From contig CAPXWY010000002.1 of NCBI GenBank assembly GCA_948736885.1, positions 133,631-147,883 on the forward strand: a stretch of 14,253 nt of DNA, given 5' to 3'. This DNA is from an uncultured Alistipes sp. GTDB lineage: Bacteria; Bacteroidota; Bacteroidia; Bacteroidales; Rikenellaceae. The notes below the pieces were generated by a model that worked only from the letters and a program-made list of their open reading frames with translations, did no database searches and was not told the origin of the DNA. Of this stretch, positions 13,806 to 14,253 are shown piece by piece. Each line of letters begins with the position of its first letter. The first letter of the stretch is position 1. The position numbers and the translations under genes were made by a program.

Positions 13806-14253
13806 ATCGGCAACTCCGCCCGGAGTGACAAGGGTTAAGGCTCTTGTCAGCGTGGTCAGTAGATTCAGCAGTCCGCTGGCAGCGTAATAGCGCGGGAGGG
13901 TTATGTAAGGAAATAGTTGTTTGCGGACGGTTCTTCGATCGCTGGTTTTTGGCGGTTTTGCAATTCGCAGTCGCCTGGTTTTGATAGAGGTGGCGCAAAT
14001 GTTCTCGTGCCGAAGTCCGCGGGGCGAGTTTTGCGAGCCTCCGCCGGGCGGGGCTTCGGCTCGCACGGCTAAAGCCGATGTTTAGCTCTGTAAACTGCAA
14101 TTACCCGTCTAAGAGCTCCGGATTCTATGAATTCGGCTTGCATTCGACGTTGGTAGATTTGCGAACAAATCGCACATCTTTTCCCTCTACCTTTCCGCGT
14201 TGCCGCCAGTTGCATATTCCAGTCTGCTGCGGAGTTTGCGAACAATTCAGTAA
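13806..14253 (-). repeat. Long dispersed repeat, copy C (inverted)
   Basis: Read on the minus strand from 14253, it opens TACTGAATTGTTCGCAAAC (one base in) like copy A and ends with GTCACTCCGGG (13815-13825). It carries about 80 bp (roughly 14093-14171) that copy A replaces with about 15 bp. Inside this insert is a perfect hairpin GATTTG-CGAA-CAAATC (14156-14171). The long open frame covering this area on the minus strand continues through mdh and is not a gene. The window ends within or at the edge of the repeat. Confidence 0.75.

Noticed and set aside
12175..14100. A 641-codon minus-strand open frame across gcvH, mdh and repeat C
   Set aside because: It is antisense to two well-supported genes and runs through their intergenic gap and terminator; the translation is low-complexity.

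Overview
This is a GC-rich stretch of a Bacteroidales chromosome, most likely Alistipes or a close relative (Rikenellaceae). Three things point there. Six start regions carry the Bacteroidota promoter signature (a TTTG-like -33 box, 19-20 bp, then TAnnTTTG or TAnnTTCG). Leaders lack Shine-Dalgarno sequences. The proteins (DUF177, DUF4834, a two-gene MlaE/MlaF set, NAD-type MDH and GAPDH) are of the Bacteroidota kind. The genus is inferred from GC content and gene style and is not proven.

Layout. 1-709: no gene; short dispersed motifs, then a ~390 bp repeat (copy A). 710-3628 (minus): operon DUF177-rpmF-plsX-fabH, coupling a ribosomal protein to phospholipid and fatty-acid initiation, with a promoter upstream, a terminator downstream and a terminator-like hairpin between rpmF and plsX. 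3795-4305 (plus): a small unrecognised protein with its own promoter. 4545-4810 (plus): promoter, long rod-shaped RNA and intrinsic terminator with no reading frame; this is a good candidate for an undescribed or unannotated structured ncRNA. 5206-6464 (minus): monocistronic gapA with promoter, GC-rich leader hairpin and strong terminator. 6481-7209: no intact gene; a decayed C-terminal fragment of a WSS...VRCV surface-protein domain and a partial copy (B) of the dispersed repeat. 7210-9097 (minus): DUF4834-mlaE-mlaF, joined by two ATGA overlaps. 9204-11366 (plus): purB and birA, driven from a promoter interleaved with the divergent mla promoter. 11405-12013 (minus): a small predicted lipoprotein. 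12132-13769 (plus): gcvH, whose promoter spacer is a perfect inverted repeat, then mdh and a strong terminator. 13806-14253: copy C of the dispersed repeat, inverted relative to copy A, so the window is bounded by long imperfect inverted repeats.

The genes are mainly core metabolism: lipid initiation and transport, glycolysis, TCA cycle, purine synthesis, protein biotinylation and glycine cleavage. No mobile-element enzyme, CRISPR array, tRNA or rRNA was seen. The unexplained parts are the ncRNA locus, the inverted repeat family, the gene remnant and the gcvH operator candidate.
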